Source: Diploptera punctata
Lineage: Eukaryota > Arthropoda > Insecta > Blattodea > Blaberidae
Length of the DNA stretch: 64,000 bases
Assembly: GCA_030220185.1 (NCBI GenBank)
Contig: JASPKZ010010239.1
Coordinates: 3,422,001-3,486,000, forward strand
Reading direction: 5' to 3'
Part shown: one piece after another, positions 55,136 through 64,000 of the stretch
Layout of the letters: the number at the start of each line of letters is the position of its first letter
How positions within the stretch are numbered: position 1 is the stretch's first letter
Notes under the pieces: generated by a model
Database searches by the model: none
The model's input: only the letters and a program-made list of their open reading frames with translations
Told to the model about the DNA's origin: nothing
Made by a program: the position numbers and the translations under genes

Positions 55136-55635
55136 TATGGATGAATGGATATTCATATAGGTCCATATGTAATTTATCGAACTGGGTTACATTGTATAAA
55201 CTTCTTCCTGTAAACAAAGTTACAGCACTCTAATGTTTGTCCTGCATTCAGCCCTATTATGCATCCACTTCCCACAACTGGAATTCACAATCACAGAAAA
55301 TCAAGGGCTGCCGGACGTTAGAATCATTTAAAATGAATACGTATACATTTATATTTGCTTTAACTTTGTTTTGAATATCTTCACGTGTAATGCACATGTA
55401 TTAATTAGCGTTTCCTGTTTAATTTGTTGTATTATTTTTGTTGTTATTGTTATGTGTAGTTTATAAAAATGTAGCAGGTACACTTAGCGACAAAAATAAT
55501 GGGCCGACTCTTGATCTCGAATATTTTAAGTTCTAACGCGCGATTCACACGAGTAAACTAATTGCACAGTGGAGCTACAATACGTTTCCCTTCTTCCTTT
55601 GAAGAGTATTCTTCCATTCAATTACCAACGAACAC
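55136..55635. other. Unrecognised
   Basis: AT-rich, nothing recognised. Confidence 0.35.
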
Positions 55636-55715
55636 TTTTCTCAGTGCTTAGTGGCTTGATTCGTATGTAAGAGGTCACAGATTCGATTCCCGGTGAGATT
55701 AATTGTTTTTAATTG
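55636..55715 (+). repeat. tRNA-like sequence
   Basis: A-box-like TGCTTAGTGGCTTGATTCG and B-box AGATTCGATTCCCGG at tRNA-like spacing, followed by T-rich sequence. Probably a SINE head. Confidence 0.45.
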
Positions 55716-55724
55716 TTAAAATGC

Positions 55725-56095
55725 TTTCAATTTTATCCTCCATGTCCATTTTGAGTTAAGTTTGATCCCCAGGTAATTAAATTCTTCTCATAATTTGATA
55801 CATCCCATTATTATTACTTTTATTATTATTATTATTATTGTTATTATTATTATTATTATTATCAGCTTTCCAATTTCCTTCCCCTAATCCATTCTGTATC
55901 ACTGATCCTCTGATATTTTATAATTTCATGTATACATTTTGTCAATCCTTCTTCGTTTTTTCCCAGGAGAGATCAATCAAGTAATTGTTTAGATGATCTT
56001 CGCTCCAAATTGTTTTGACATGACCATACCATTTCTATTATTTGTAACTAATTAACTATAATAGAGAATTTTGTACCTTCATTTCCTGCTTGATT
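55725..56095 (-). other. Possible short LINE fragment and (TTA)n tract
   Basis: The complement of 55735-55790 can be read as EEFNYLGI-like residues, a motif found after the RT core of LINEs, but only across a few codons. A (TTA)n tract occupies 55812-55862. The rest is unrecognised. Confidence 0.25.
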
Positions 56096-56097
56096 AC

Positions 56098-56400
56098 GCT
56101 GTGGTATTGGGGTAGCGTAGCTGTCTTCTAAGCAGTGGGCCACGATTCGATTCCCGGTCGGGATAAGTTTTTTTCTCACCTGTACAAAAGGTTAGGAACC
56201 TTAATGCTTTAACGGTGCCCGAACATGATCTGGCTAACGTAATCATCATTATCATATTCGCCAAGAGTATTATGACTGTTAATGGTGTGTTTCATCTTAA
56301 AATTGTGTTCTTCTGAGGTGGTCCTGACATTCAACTGATCACTTACATGCGGAGGTCCTGTATGTCCTTGTGTGGTCAAAAAGGTATGTACTGCTCGGGA
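56098..56400 (+). repeat. SINE1 long variant, + strand
   Basis: Head CGCTGTGGTATTGGGGTAGC, B-box CGATTCGATTCCCGG, body CTCACCTGTACAAAAGG. The downstream segment GAGGTCCTGTATGTCCTTGT plus GTGGTC is the complement of that beside the SINE1 copies at 8500 and 38210. This supports a subfamily with a longer 3' body. Confidence 0.55.
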
Positions 56401-56929
56401 CCCAGCTCCGTGTGTCTGAAAGGAATTTGCTGACACAGCTGTTAGTATATGAGAAGCATAGAAGTGTACCTCCTCCCACTCCCCACACTTCTCCCCGCAA
56501 ACATACAGAGCTTGGTCTCGAGCTGTATATGATCCATAGTTCAAAATCCCTCTACCGACGGGTCCTATCATTGCAAGGCAAGGGTTGCGTGCGGTATATA
56601 AAGTACCTGTTAGGTGATAGATTAAATTGCGATAATGGATTGGAATGGAATTCCCAGCCTCATTAGTGTAGTTTTTTAAATCTAGAGAGTATTCTTAAAT
56701 ATTCGATTTCCGCTTACAGTAAATTTAATCTACTATGTTGATTCAGTTACGAGGTCTCAGTTGCATGGTCGCTACTAAGTATTGATTCAATATGTTGTAT
56801 TGTAATATCATTTGTCATAATTTGTATTTAATATAACGTTTTTCTTTCAGTTCTTTCTTTCATTATCCATTGATTTATGTTTTAACAAAACATATTATAA
56901 AGTCCAAATATTTAAAACATTATATATAC
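56401..56929. other. Unrecognised, first part GC-richer
   Basis: 56400-56600 (CCTCCTCCCACTCCCCAC, TTGCAAGGCAAGGGTTGCG) is less AT-rich and has open frames on both strands without recognisable motifs. Confidence 0.3.
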
Positions 56930-57184
56930 GAAGGGCTTAGGGAAGTAACATCATAAGCGACATTCTGTTCAGAAATGTAATTTATTACAATGATAGCAAA
57001 TAAAAATGTATTGAAATATCCATAAAATAATTTGTAAGTGTGCCAGGGATGAGTTAAAACATATAGACACGCAACGTATTAATAACAATACTACACAAAT
57101 AGTTGTTTTTATTTTTTAAACACTAAAATCCTTATCTCAGAAAGAACAATATGTGGCTTATCATAATATTGCCCTAAGCCCTTC
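56930..57184. mobile_element. MITE-like element with GAAGGGCTTAGGG ends
   Basis: GAAGGGCTTAGGG at 56930-56942 and CCCTAAGCCCTTC at 57172-57184 are exact complements flanking ~230 bases. The left ~165 bases are also the inverted counterpart of 57770-57925. Superfamily unknown. Confidence 0.55.
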
Positions 57185-57205
57185 ATATATATGAAGGGCT
57201 TAGGG
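57171..57205. repeat. Perfect 14-bp palindrome
   Basis: GCCCTAAGCCCTTC - ATATATA - GAAGGGCTTAGGGC: two copies of the element's terminal sequence back to back, separated by seven bases. A junction of two abutting elements, or of one element's arms. Confidence 0.85.
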
Positions 57206-57217
57206 CAATCTTTTTAA

Positions 57218-57220
<3 letters not shown>

Positions 57221-57260
<40 letters not shown>
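57221..57260. repeat. (TA)n microsatellite
   Basis: About 20 TA units. A similar tract at 57930-57963 lies at the other end of the inverted repeat. Confidence 0.9.
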
Positions 57261-57265
<5 letters not shown>

Positions 57266-57346
57266 AAAAAATATTTCTTAATTACACTCATGTCCGCAAA
57301 AATTTACAGCATGTAAATATAAGGATTTTAATGTTTCAAAAATAGT

Positions 57347-57745
57347 CCACCGCTGTGGTCTCGAGGTAGCGTGCTGCCTTGTCACACAGCGGGCCCGGGT
57401 TCGATCCCCGGTCGGGACAGTTTTTCTGGGTGAGGTTTTTATCGGAGTTTTTCCTCACCTGTAAGACAAATGTCACGAAAACTTTAAGGCCCAAACGGTC
57501 CCCGAAATCATATGGCCATCGCAATCATCATCATTCATATTCATCCTAGATTAAGCTTAGGATTAGGGACTCTCCTGGCGCACCACAATCATCATCATCA
57601 CCCATCATATCATCGGGACAACGTAACCCCGCCTTCCAGGCGCCCCAAACTCAGAAGTGGGTTACAAGTACGCCATGCAGGAGAGAACACCAGGAATTTC
57701 GAAAGACAACCTGGGGCATTTGTAAAAACAAAAAAAAGTTTAAAA
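57347..57745 (+). mobile_element. Chimeric SINE: SINE1 head joined to SINE3 body
   Basis: The head is SINE1: CCACCGCTGTGGTCTCGAGG, GTAGCGTGCTGCCTTGTCAC, B-box GGTTCGATCCCCGG, and body to ATATGGCCATCGCAATCATC (57515). The sequence then passes through ATC repeats into SINE3 body: GGACTCTCCTGGCGC, CATCGGGACAACGTAACC, CAGAAGTGGGTTACAA, GACAACCTGGGGCATT (57565-57722), and an A-rich tail to ~57745. Both parents exist elsewhere in the window (54812 and 19068). Confidence 0.75.
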
Positions 57746-57767
57746 AATATATAAATACTAATTGGGT

Positions 57768-57924
57768 AGTATTGTAGTTAATACATTGTTTCTCTGTATG
57801 TTTTAACTCATCACTGGCGAACTTGCAAATGATTTAATGGATATTTCAACACATTTATTTGCTATCACTGTAATAAAAACATTTTTAACAGAATGTAGCT
57901 TAATATGTTACTACCCTAAAACCT

Positions 57925-57925
<1 letters not shown>
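57768..57925. repeat. Right arm of the large inverted repeat (partner 56930-57100)
   Basis: The complement of this segment aligns with 56930-57100 over ~160 bases (shared GTTTTAACTCATC.CTGGC, GGATATTTCAA.ACATTT, TTTGCTATCA.TGTAATAAA), at roughly 85% by eye. The chimeric SINE and two TA tracts lie between the arms. Confidence 0.75.
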
Positions 57926-57967
<42 letters not shown>

Positions 57968-58065
57968 GCGTGTCGCTCGCCATGTGTTCTTGTGAAATAT
58001 TATATTATTATGAAATAGTGTATTGATATACGATGATAATCAAATTCCAATTCAGCATTTGCCTT

Positions 58066-58653
58066 GACTACTTAACTCATGTCGCAATGGTAGTCAATGA
58101 CCAATCACGTTTCAATGAATTCTGTTTTACACCAATGACAGTCATGTTTCACCTCGCTCTTTATCAATTTCTCTTTATCAGCTCCTGCTTTTGTGATAAA
58201 GAAAGCTCCTCCTTTTTTAATATTCTGAACAGGTTAGACCATTATTTTTCTCCAACAAATACATTGAATATAGCAAATAATGAATAGATTCAGTGATTTT
58301 ACTGAGTTGTTTATTCAAAATATAAATTATTAACCTATAACGTTGATTATAATAGTTTGATGTGTTTCATTATTTCTCCACTAGAGTGCATTCTTACAAT
58401 ATTGCGATCCTATTTGGCAATAAATAATATGATCGAGTTGCAGTGAATATACATAACCTCACATTTCTAATTTGTTTTCAAACATCGCCGTTTACATTAA
58501 CTATATAAGTATTTTAAAATACCGGTAACTATATTCAAATAATTATTTTTTAGTAAAGAGCTTAATTTTATTCGTTAAATAGTCCTAACAAATGCCACTC
58601 TTGATTTACAAATTCTGTAGTTAAATTGGAAATCACTCGTGGCATTACTTATG
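58066..58653 (-). repeat. Hairpin-headed repeat HH, copy 7 (long form), minus strand
   Basis: Starts GACTACTTAACTCATG and ends ATTGGAAATCACTCGTGGCATTACTTATG. Very similar to copy 6, sharing long-form interior words such as AGCTCCTGCTTTTGTGATAA, so the two are closely related insertions. Confidence 0.78.
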
Positions 58654-58679
58654 ATAACTGATGAAAGAATCCAGGAAAA

Positions 58680-58780
58680 AAAGACTCTCAGATTCGTCAC
58701 CACCGGGATTTGAACCCGAGGCTTTCAGTATTCGAGTTTAGAGCGCTACCGCCTGTGCAAACTCGCTCAGTTAATTATTT
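58680..58780 (-). repeat. tRNA-like SINE head, minus strand
   Basis: The complement reads GCACAGGCGGTAGCGCTCTA (A-box region), then CTCGGGTTCAAATCCCGGTG (B-box). Good tRNA-like spacing. First of three minus-strand tRNA-like sequences within 950 bases. Confidence 0.55.
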
Positions 58781-59265
58781 TCTCTGACGACATAAGTTTT
58801 AAAAGTGTAATTAAAAATATTGGCAGTATTAGTGTAAGTATTAAATATGATTGATTAGAAACAATAACAGCTGGAGTACTGTTAATGTGAGTAGTAATAC
58901 TGACATATATTGATAACGAAAACGTGCTGCGAATTATTTAACTGGGCTTCCTCATGAATGCACCAATGCAACGCATCATGGGAAATGACGTGAGTACGGC
59001 CGGTTGTTTGTCATTGCCTCGCCAGATGGCAGTGCCTGCTCTCACATGACTGACCAAACTCATTCAGCCGAACTCTGGAATATTTTACAAACTTCATCCC
59101 TACAGGGTGTATCTGCTAATCTGATTACAAATTTCAAGTCGTCTGGTGCCATGAGAATCTTAGTTCCCCATCATTTCAGCTGAGAATTTCAATGCCTGAT
59201 TACAAGAACAGGTGTTAATTAATGATAACTTTTGCATCGTCTACAATTACAAAGAAAATCGTGCA
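58781..59265. other. Unassigned, includes GC-richer stretch 58950-59060
   Basis: GCGAATTATTTAACTGGGCTTCC..CGCCAGATGGCAGTGCC stands out in composition. It may be the body of the minus-strand SINE headed at 59270-59340. No coding motif was recognised. Confidence 0.3.
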
Positions 59266-59269
59266 CCTG

Positions 59270-59340
59270 GATTACGATTAGAACTAAAGATCTCCTGCTT
59301 TACGCTCTACTATTGAGCTGTTTAGCTGGACCTTGCAAAA
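59270..59340 (-). repeat. tRNA-like sequence, minus strand
   Basis: The complement has AACAGCTCAATAGTAGAGCG (A-box) and TTTAGTTCTAATCG (weak B-box). Probably a decayed SINE head. Confidence 0.45.
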
Positions 59341-59539
59341 ATTCCTTCTTTAATTTCCGAGTCCCCCATAAGTAAAGAAACTGTCTTCACAAGACTTAAA
59401 GTGGGGTGTTGTACTACAAGAAGGCATTACTATAGGATTCCGCTTTAACATAAGCTAATTATGAACCTGATATGAGATTTAATATTTCCAAATAAGCCGC
59501 TGTACGTCATGTTATATAAATAGAGCAAAATAATTCCAT

Positions 59540-59625
59540 CTGTGTCGGAATATGAACCCAAGATCTTTATCTTTACACATTGGCGTTCTATCATTGAGCT
59601 TCTTAAGCCCACCTCCCGGAGCAAC
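59540..59625 (-). repeat. tRNA-like sequence, minus strand
   Basis: The complement has GAAGCTCAATGATAGAACGC (A-box) and TCTTGGGTTCATATTCCGAC (B-box). Similar layout to the sequence at 59270, but the downstream bodies do not look alike. Confidence 0.45.
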
Positions 59626-60129
59626 CACAGACTTATGTTAACTATAGGCTAGAGGAGGCTTACTGTATCTCGAAATATTAATTTATATTTAATGTATCGA
59701 TTTACATGACTTGACTACTATCTCAGAATTTCATTAATAATTTGGGATTTAATATACAAACCACTTTAATAGAGCTTGAGTCTGTTTTAAAGAATGGATC
59801 GAAATATGAGTACTCAAGGTCATTTTAATCTATTTTCAGTAAATTTAAAATAAAACTCTAAAAAATGGGATTCATTAGGCACCGACGTAAGGATTGAAGT
59901 CGTACGTCTATAGAATAGGAACTGATTAATCATGCACAAAATTACACTGAGCAACAAAAAAGATACTTTTTTTTGTCTCAGAAAGAACAATATGTGATTC
60001 TGATAGTATGTTTTCTCCTGAATTCAAATGTGATATCGGTTTTTCTCCATCATGCAAGGTTTCCGAAAGACAGGAATTTATAATTTCAAACACTTTAATA
60101 TTTTCTACATTCATAAGTACACAATGTTC
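59626..60129. other. Mostly unrecognised
   Basis: Contains CTCAGAAAGAACAATATGTG at 59977-59996, identical to 57136-57155 in the GAAGGG-ended element, suggesting a further relic of that family. A minus-strand open frame (59926-60135) ends just before the ADYCW remnant and might be part of it, but shows no motif. Confidence 0.3.
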
Positions 60130-60300
60130 AAACATTCGGACTCACCTAGAAAGTAAGAAATGACGATTTTTGGCTATATTTCGCCTGTGGAGCATCCCTC
60201 TTGATGGTCCAACAATAATCAGCGAGCATATTAGGATTCCATTTGTATTGATATATCTTTTCCATAGCTGAAATCTCCTGAGTTAGTTTATTTGGTTTTA
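60130..60300 (-). pseudogene. Remnant of the same arthropod multicopy family (ADYCW motif)
   Basis: The minus strand reads QEISAMEKIYQYKWNPNMLA, then DYCWTIKRDAPQAKYSQKS, and meets a stop shortly after. This matches the C-terminal end of the family seen at 30180-30725 (MEK..., NMLADYC). Only ~45 codons are preserved; uninterrupted here, but with no start or upstream domain. Confidence 0.6.
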
Positions 60301-61611
60301 TTTTACAATGGACAAATGGACGAAAAACGTTTATTAAAAAAATAATTATTTAAGTCCACTAATTGAAATTGAAATAAAAAAAAATCTGTGGGTGATGGAG
60401 AAATTCCGAATACATATTTGAAAAATCGATAAAAAAAACTGCATTAAGTACAAATATTGGTACTCATGAGACAAAAATCATGTTGACTAGTGTTAATTAT
60501 GTTATCTTTGAAAGTACCCAGAAACATTCTGTTCCTCACTATCAGTAAGAGTTGCGCTCCTCAACTCTACTGACGTTATTCGTACGATCAGAGGAGAAAG
60601 ACTGGTTGGACCTACGCAATGTTAAAGATCACCCATACTGACACTGCGCATGCGTAGTATGTTGCTTTCCAGCAGTTGTATGTCTATCACTGCTAGAGTT
60701 GTGATTGAGGAATCGGATCGTAACCATTCAATTTCCAGTGTTGTCCCCGAACGTGGTCATACTTTAAAACTGTACTGTGTGCATCAATCTTTCAAATACC
60801 GTTGCTGTTGCTGATCAAACATGTAGAATGAAATTTTACCACAATATGGTGATGTTCCCGAACAATTTGAGAAACAAATGATCTTATTAAAAAAACTTTT
60901 TATTTTGTACATTTTTAATGCAGAAAATATCTATAAAAATTGTTTCCCCACTTGAATTCATATTGTACTAGTTTCTGGTGATACTAAACCGTTATAAGTG
61001 CCTTAAGCATTGTTCAAGATTAGAAAATATAAGAAATATATAAAATAAATAATCAAAATAAAATAAAAAATAACGGAACTAAACGACACCATGTCTAAAG
61101 AAAACGTTTGAAATTTATTATTTTAACTATGTATTTTCTACACTTCGTATACATGATAAAAATACAATTATTAATTGTGTAAAGTATGCAATTTTCTTAA
61201 CGGATGCGGTTCATTTCTGTATAAATGATTCCGTTCAATTAGGTCATTTTTACTCTAGTTCTATCTTTGAACAATATTATGTTGGCCTATGTCATTATTG
61301 ACAGCAATTGGCGCAAAAAAACTTCAGAATCGCAGTATTTTAGTGCATTTGTATAGGTTAATACGTTCTTTACAATTATAACTAACAAACTTCCAGCTGT
61401 GCTTTTGTCGTAAATTTTGAATTCATCGCGCCCAAAATATAATTAATAATATTGGTATTAGTATCACAGGCGTGTCATTATTTAATTTTATCCGTTGAGT
61501 TGGACGTGATCTTGTTCTTGAACTCAAACTCGACGTTTTATATGTGACTGCGATAAAAATCCTCAGCAGACTGAAGCAAAATAAATTATGTTTGCTAACT
61601 GTATAAAACTA
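60301..61611. other. AT-rich, nothing recognised
   Basis: About 1.3 kb. A GC-richer patch near 60540-60700 contains ACACTGCGCATGCGTAGTATG, a palindromic GCGCATGC core often seen in insect repeats, but no class was assigned. Confidence 0.35.
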
Positions 61612-61910
61612 TAGGTGAATGGGGAAGACTACATAACAGTGAACTACATGGTCTTTATAGGAAGCCAGATATAAAACAGTTAAGCCTCGTAGGCTGCGAT
61701 TGACAGGACATATGGCACGAATGGGGAATGAAAGAGGTGCATGGAAGCTTTTTGTAGGAAAACTAGAGGGAAAACGCCCAAGAATGAGGTGGAAAAATAA
61801 CTATGATATGAGAGAAGTAGATTATACAGGGAATGATTGGAAAACATTAGCTCAGGATAGAGATGTCCGCGCGGATGTGAACCTACGGTTCGGTAATGCG
61901 AGTTAGTTAA
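61612..61910 (+). mobile_element. LINE2 3' fragment, + strand
   Basis: Matches 49090-49400: GGTGAATGGGGAAGACTACA, then MARMGNERGAWKLFVGK and RPRMRWKNNYDMREVDYTG, ending at GCGCGGATGTGAACCTACGG and GTAATGCGAGTTAG. It lacks ~12 bases before RPRMRW and has a small insertion (TGGTCTTTATAGG) near 61648. Confidence 0.8.
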
Positions 61911-63080
61911 CTGTTTAAAACTGGTTGAATTATGGACAGTCATAAATAGCTTTCCGTGTGAACCAATGACAGAACCTGTGTAGCTGCCATAAATAAATAG
62001 GCCTATAAGGACATATTCTGTCTACAGTAATCCAACTAGCTTTTTTCTCGGTTTTTCTTCTCCTCCCTGAGCTCATATAACATTTTAATGCCCAACATTT
62101 ACTTCCACGTCTCACTCCCTTATATGTGGCCAGACATTAAATTATATAAACATATTTATCAAACAAATATTTACACACTAATCATCACAAGCAAATAAGT
62201 ACACAACCCGAAGAGGGCATAGATAAATTCCTATAGCGAGGAGATCAGGGCTTGCCCTGCATCTCTTCTCAGACACTCATACATTGCTGGTACACAAAAT
62301 TAAGACAACCTGTAATGCAACATATAAAAACATTGCACAGATTTTTGATTCGAAGTTTCCTAATAGGTTTCACGATTTTGTCATAAAACCGGATTCTGAA
62401 TTTATCAAGAAGTGTTGCCTGGTTCGCAGGGAGTTCAAATATCTGGCGTTCACTCGTAAGGGTAGTTCAGTGCATTGAATGAAAATAGTGGAGCATATCA
62501 TTCATGATTAATGACCACATTGTAACTAAGTTTTAATATATTTCTCAATATACGACTGCAATGTAGATGTAGCTGATTGATGTACCTTATCTACGACTGA
62601 CCTGAATGACAACCAACTCCTCATACAAACACAGTGCTCCTATATAAACAACACAACCATAGTGTATATGTAACCTGCTTGTACCTTTGACTGACATCAT
62701 TAATGAACCAGAAGAAAGTACACGACCCAATATAATTCCCGTGACAAAACCGCGAAGCCTAGTTCCAAATACAAAGAATTCTCAGTTCGGTTAGTTTAGA
62801 AGATGTCTTTTATACACAGCTGAAAATATGAATAGCTTCACGCCAGAACTCTAGTGAACATAATAACTTTCTACTTCGGTAACTACGTACGTAAAAGGCA
62901 GAAGAGACGAGTTAAAACTCGTATCTTTAGCAAGGCAAAACCCAGTTTCAGAGTTCAAATATCAACTAATTACCCTGAATTTTAACACAATGAAAGCTCC
63001 CGCCATTGTTCCGACCAGGATTTATTATGATCTCCCGTGGTAAAGTGAAAGTCGAAAGATCGCTGCTCGATTCTTGTTGA
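61911..63080. other. Unrecognised 1.2 kb
   Basis: A 64-codon + frame (62284-62478) has no recognised motif. No repeat ends identified. Confidence 0.3.
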
Positions 63081-63084
63081 AAGA

Positions 63085-63165
63085 AGTCTTGTTTGGTTAA
63101 TGCGCTAGTACGTAAAACTAGAGATATTTGGTTCAAATCTCAGTTTGGGAGAATTTTTTTTCCCT
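63085..63165 (+). repeat. tRNA-like sequence
   Basis: A-box-like TTTGGTTAATGCGCTAG and B-box TTTGGTTCAAATCTCAG, followed by a T-run. Probably a SINE head; a body may continue to ~63270 (GTGCACGGGGTTTATTCCGC), where a (TA)n tract lies at 63275-63291. Confidence 0.45.
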
Positions 63166-63539
63166 TCAAATATTGATTTACTTTGACCTGACGTTACTCT
63201 AAGTGCACGGGGTTTATTCCGCACTTACATAGGATATGTTACTCTATCCATCGATAAATCACGTATTCGAGAATATATATATATATATATAAATAAGGAA
63301 CATCATCTCTCATGACGAAGATCTCAATATTTTTTGGCCGTGCTCCATAATCCAATCAGGTTTCCTCTTTCGATTACTAGCAAACGTTTGGTACCACATA
63401 CTGTACTCTTGAGTCTGTCGTAGTCGCAGATGATACATCGAGTGATATTTCAAAACAAAATCACGGGAAAAGCTTCACTGTTTGAATATTGAAATATAAT
63501 GTAAGGGAAAATAGTTGTAATGTAATAAAAGATTAACAA

Positions 63540-64000
63540 TTAGGAACGATGAAATGGCAAAACTAGTTAAAGAAAAAAATGCATATTTGAGATGCTTGAA
63601 TATGAGAACAGATGAAAACCTGATTGAATACAAACCAAGAAATTTCCTTTCTCGAAGATAAATTAGAAAAATTAAAAGGAGTTAATGGGAAAAATATATT
63701 AGTGGCCTGGAACATGATTTACATGGAATATAATGTATATAATGAAACGTAAAGGCGTACCTCAGCACCTAATAACTGCAATAAAAAGTCTACATGTAGA
63801 AAATAAAATAACAATAGAAACTGGAGTAAAGAATAGAGAGAATACAACAGCAACAATAAATCGAGGTGTAAGACAGGGATTTCCGCTTTCATCCTCCCTT
63901 TTTAATATTTATATTGACGGTATAATATATAATAGGCAGATAAATTTGGACTCACATTTCAAAATAAGAAGTAAGATCTTAGATACCTTACTTTTTGCAG
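63540..64000 (+). mobile_element. Non-LTR retrotransposon ORF2, enters the window end
   Basis: Starts with a pre-RT region (RNDEMAKLVKEKNAYLRCLN, ENLIEYKPRN; ~63545-63640). The RT follows: RKGVPQHLITAIKSLHVENK (~63755), NRGVRQGFPLSSSLFNIYID (~63860-63920) and LDTLLFA at the last base, just before the expected ADD active site. A frameshift or gap lies between 63660 and 63700. Similar in layout to LINE3 (FADD type). It continues beyond the window. Confidence 0.75.

Noticed and set aside
62284..62478. 64-codon + strand frame
   Set aside because: No recognisable motif, paralogue or splice context.

Overview
The window is AT-rich animal nuclear DNA. It looks like a large, repeat-loaded insect genome, most plausibly a cockroach or termite relative. 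That placement is an inference from one insect-like TIA-1/TIAR exon, the mixture of non-LTR, Tc1/mariner, Penelope and tRNA-SINE families, and the very sparse coding content. There are no bacterial operons, CRISPR arrays or phage genes.

The only conserved host coding sequence I can support is one 103-base exon (12731-12833, + strand). It encodes the end of RRM2 of a TIA-1/TIAR/Rox8 RNA-binding protein and is flanked by good splice sites. The most economical reading is that much of the window is intron of this gene, but no second exon was found. The gene's extent is therefore unknown.

Almost everything else is mobile DNA. 1-5 kb: a long-TIR MITE, a hairpin-headed repeat, a piggyBac-like MITE, a tRNA-like SINE and a dead mariner. 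4.7-6.9 kb: two copies of one LINE meeting tail to tail. 8-14 kb: SINE and LINE pieces, a pogo-like MITE, then the host exon. 14-20 kb: hairpin-headed repeats and a decayed Penelope-like element. 20.3-22.6 kb: the best copy of the first LINE (LINE1). 24-30 kb: a short Helitron-like element, a tRNA-like sequence and SINEs, one with a 17-bp target duplication. 30-40 kb: remnants of a gypsy-moth-wide type of arthropod multicopy protein family, LINE 3' ends in ATT microsatellites, a hAT-like MITE and a nested palindrome. 41-43.5 kb: a hairpin-headed repeat amplified in exact 253-bp units. 46-52 kb: a decayed GQNKN-type coding fragment, an internally deleted LINE with both ends and a perfect 14-bp target duplication, then a third LINE split by a complete Tc1 element. 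53.5-54.7 kb: a Helitron-like element carrying five 145-bp units. 54.8-64 kb: SINEs including a chimera, an inverted repeat, tRNA-like sequences and a LINE running off the end.

No cooperating gene system is visible. What interacts here is the elements themselves, through nesting, tandem growth, hairpin formation and SINE recombination. The most interesting unexplained items are the hairpin-headed family with its nested palindrome and 253-bp amplification, and the minisatellite-bearing Helitron-like element. LINE1, LINE2, LINE3, SINE1-3 and HH are local names used only in this annotation.
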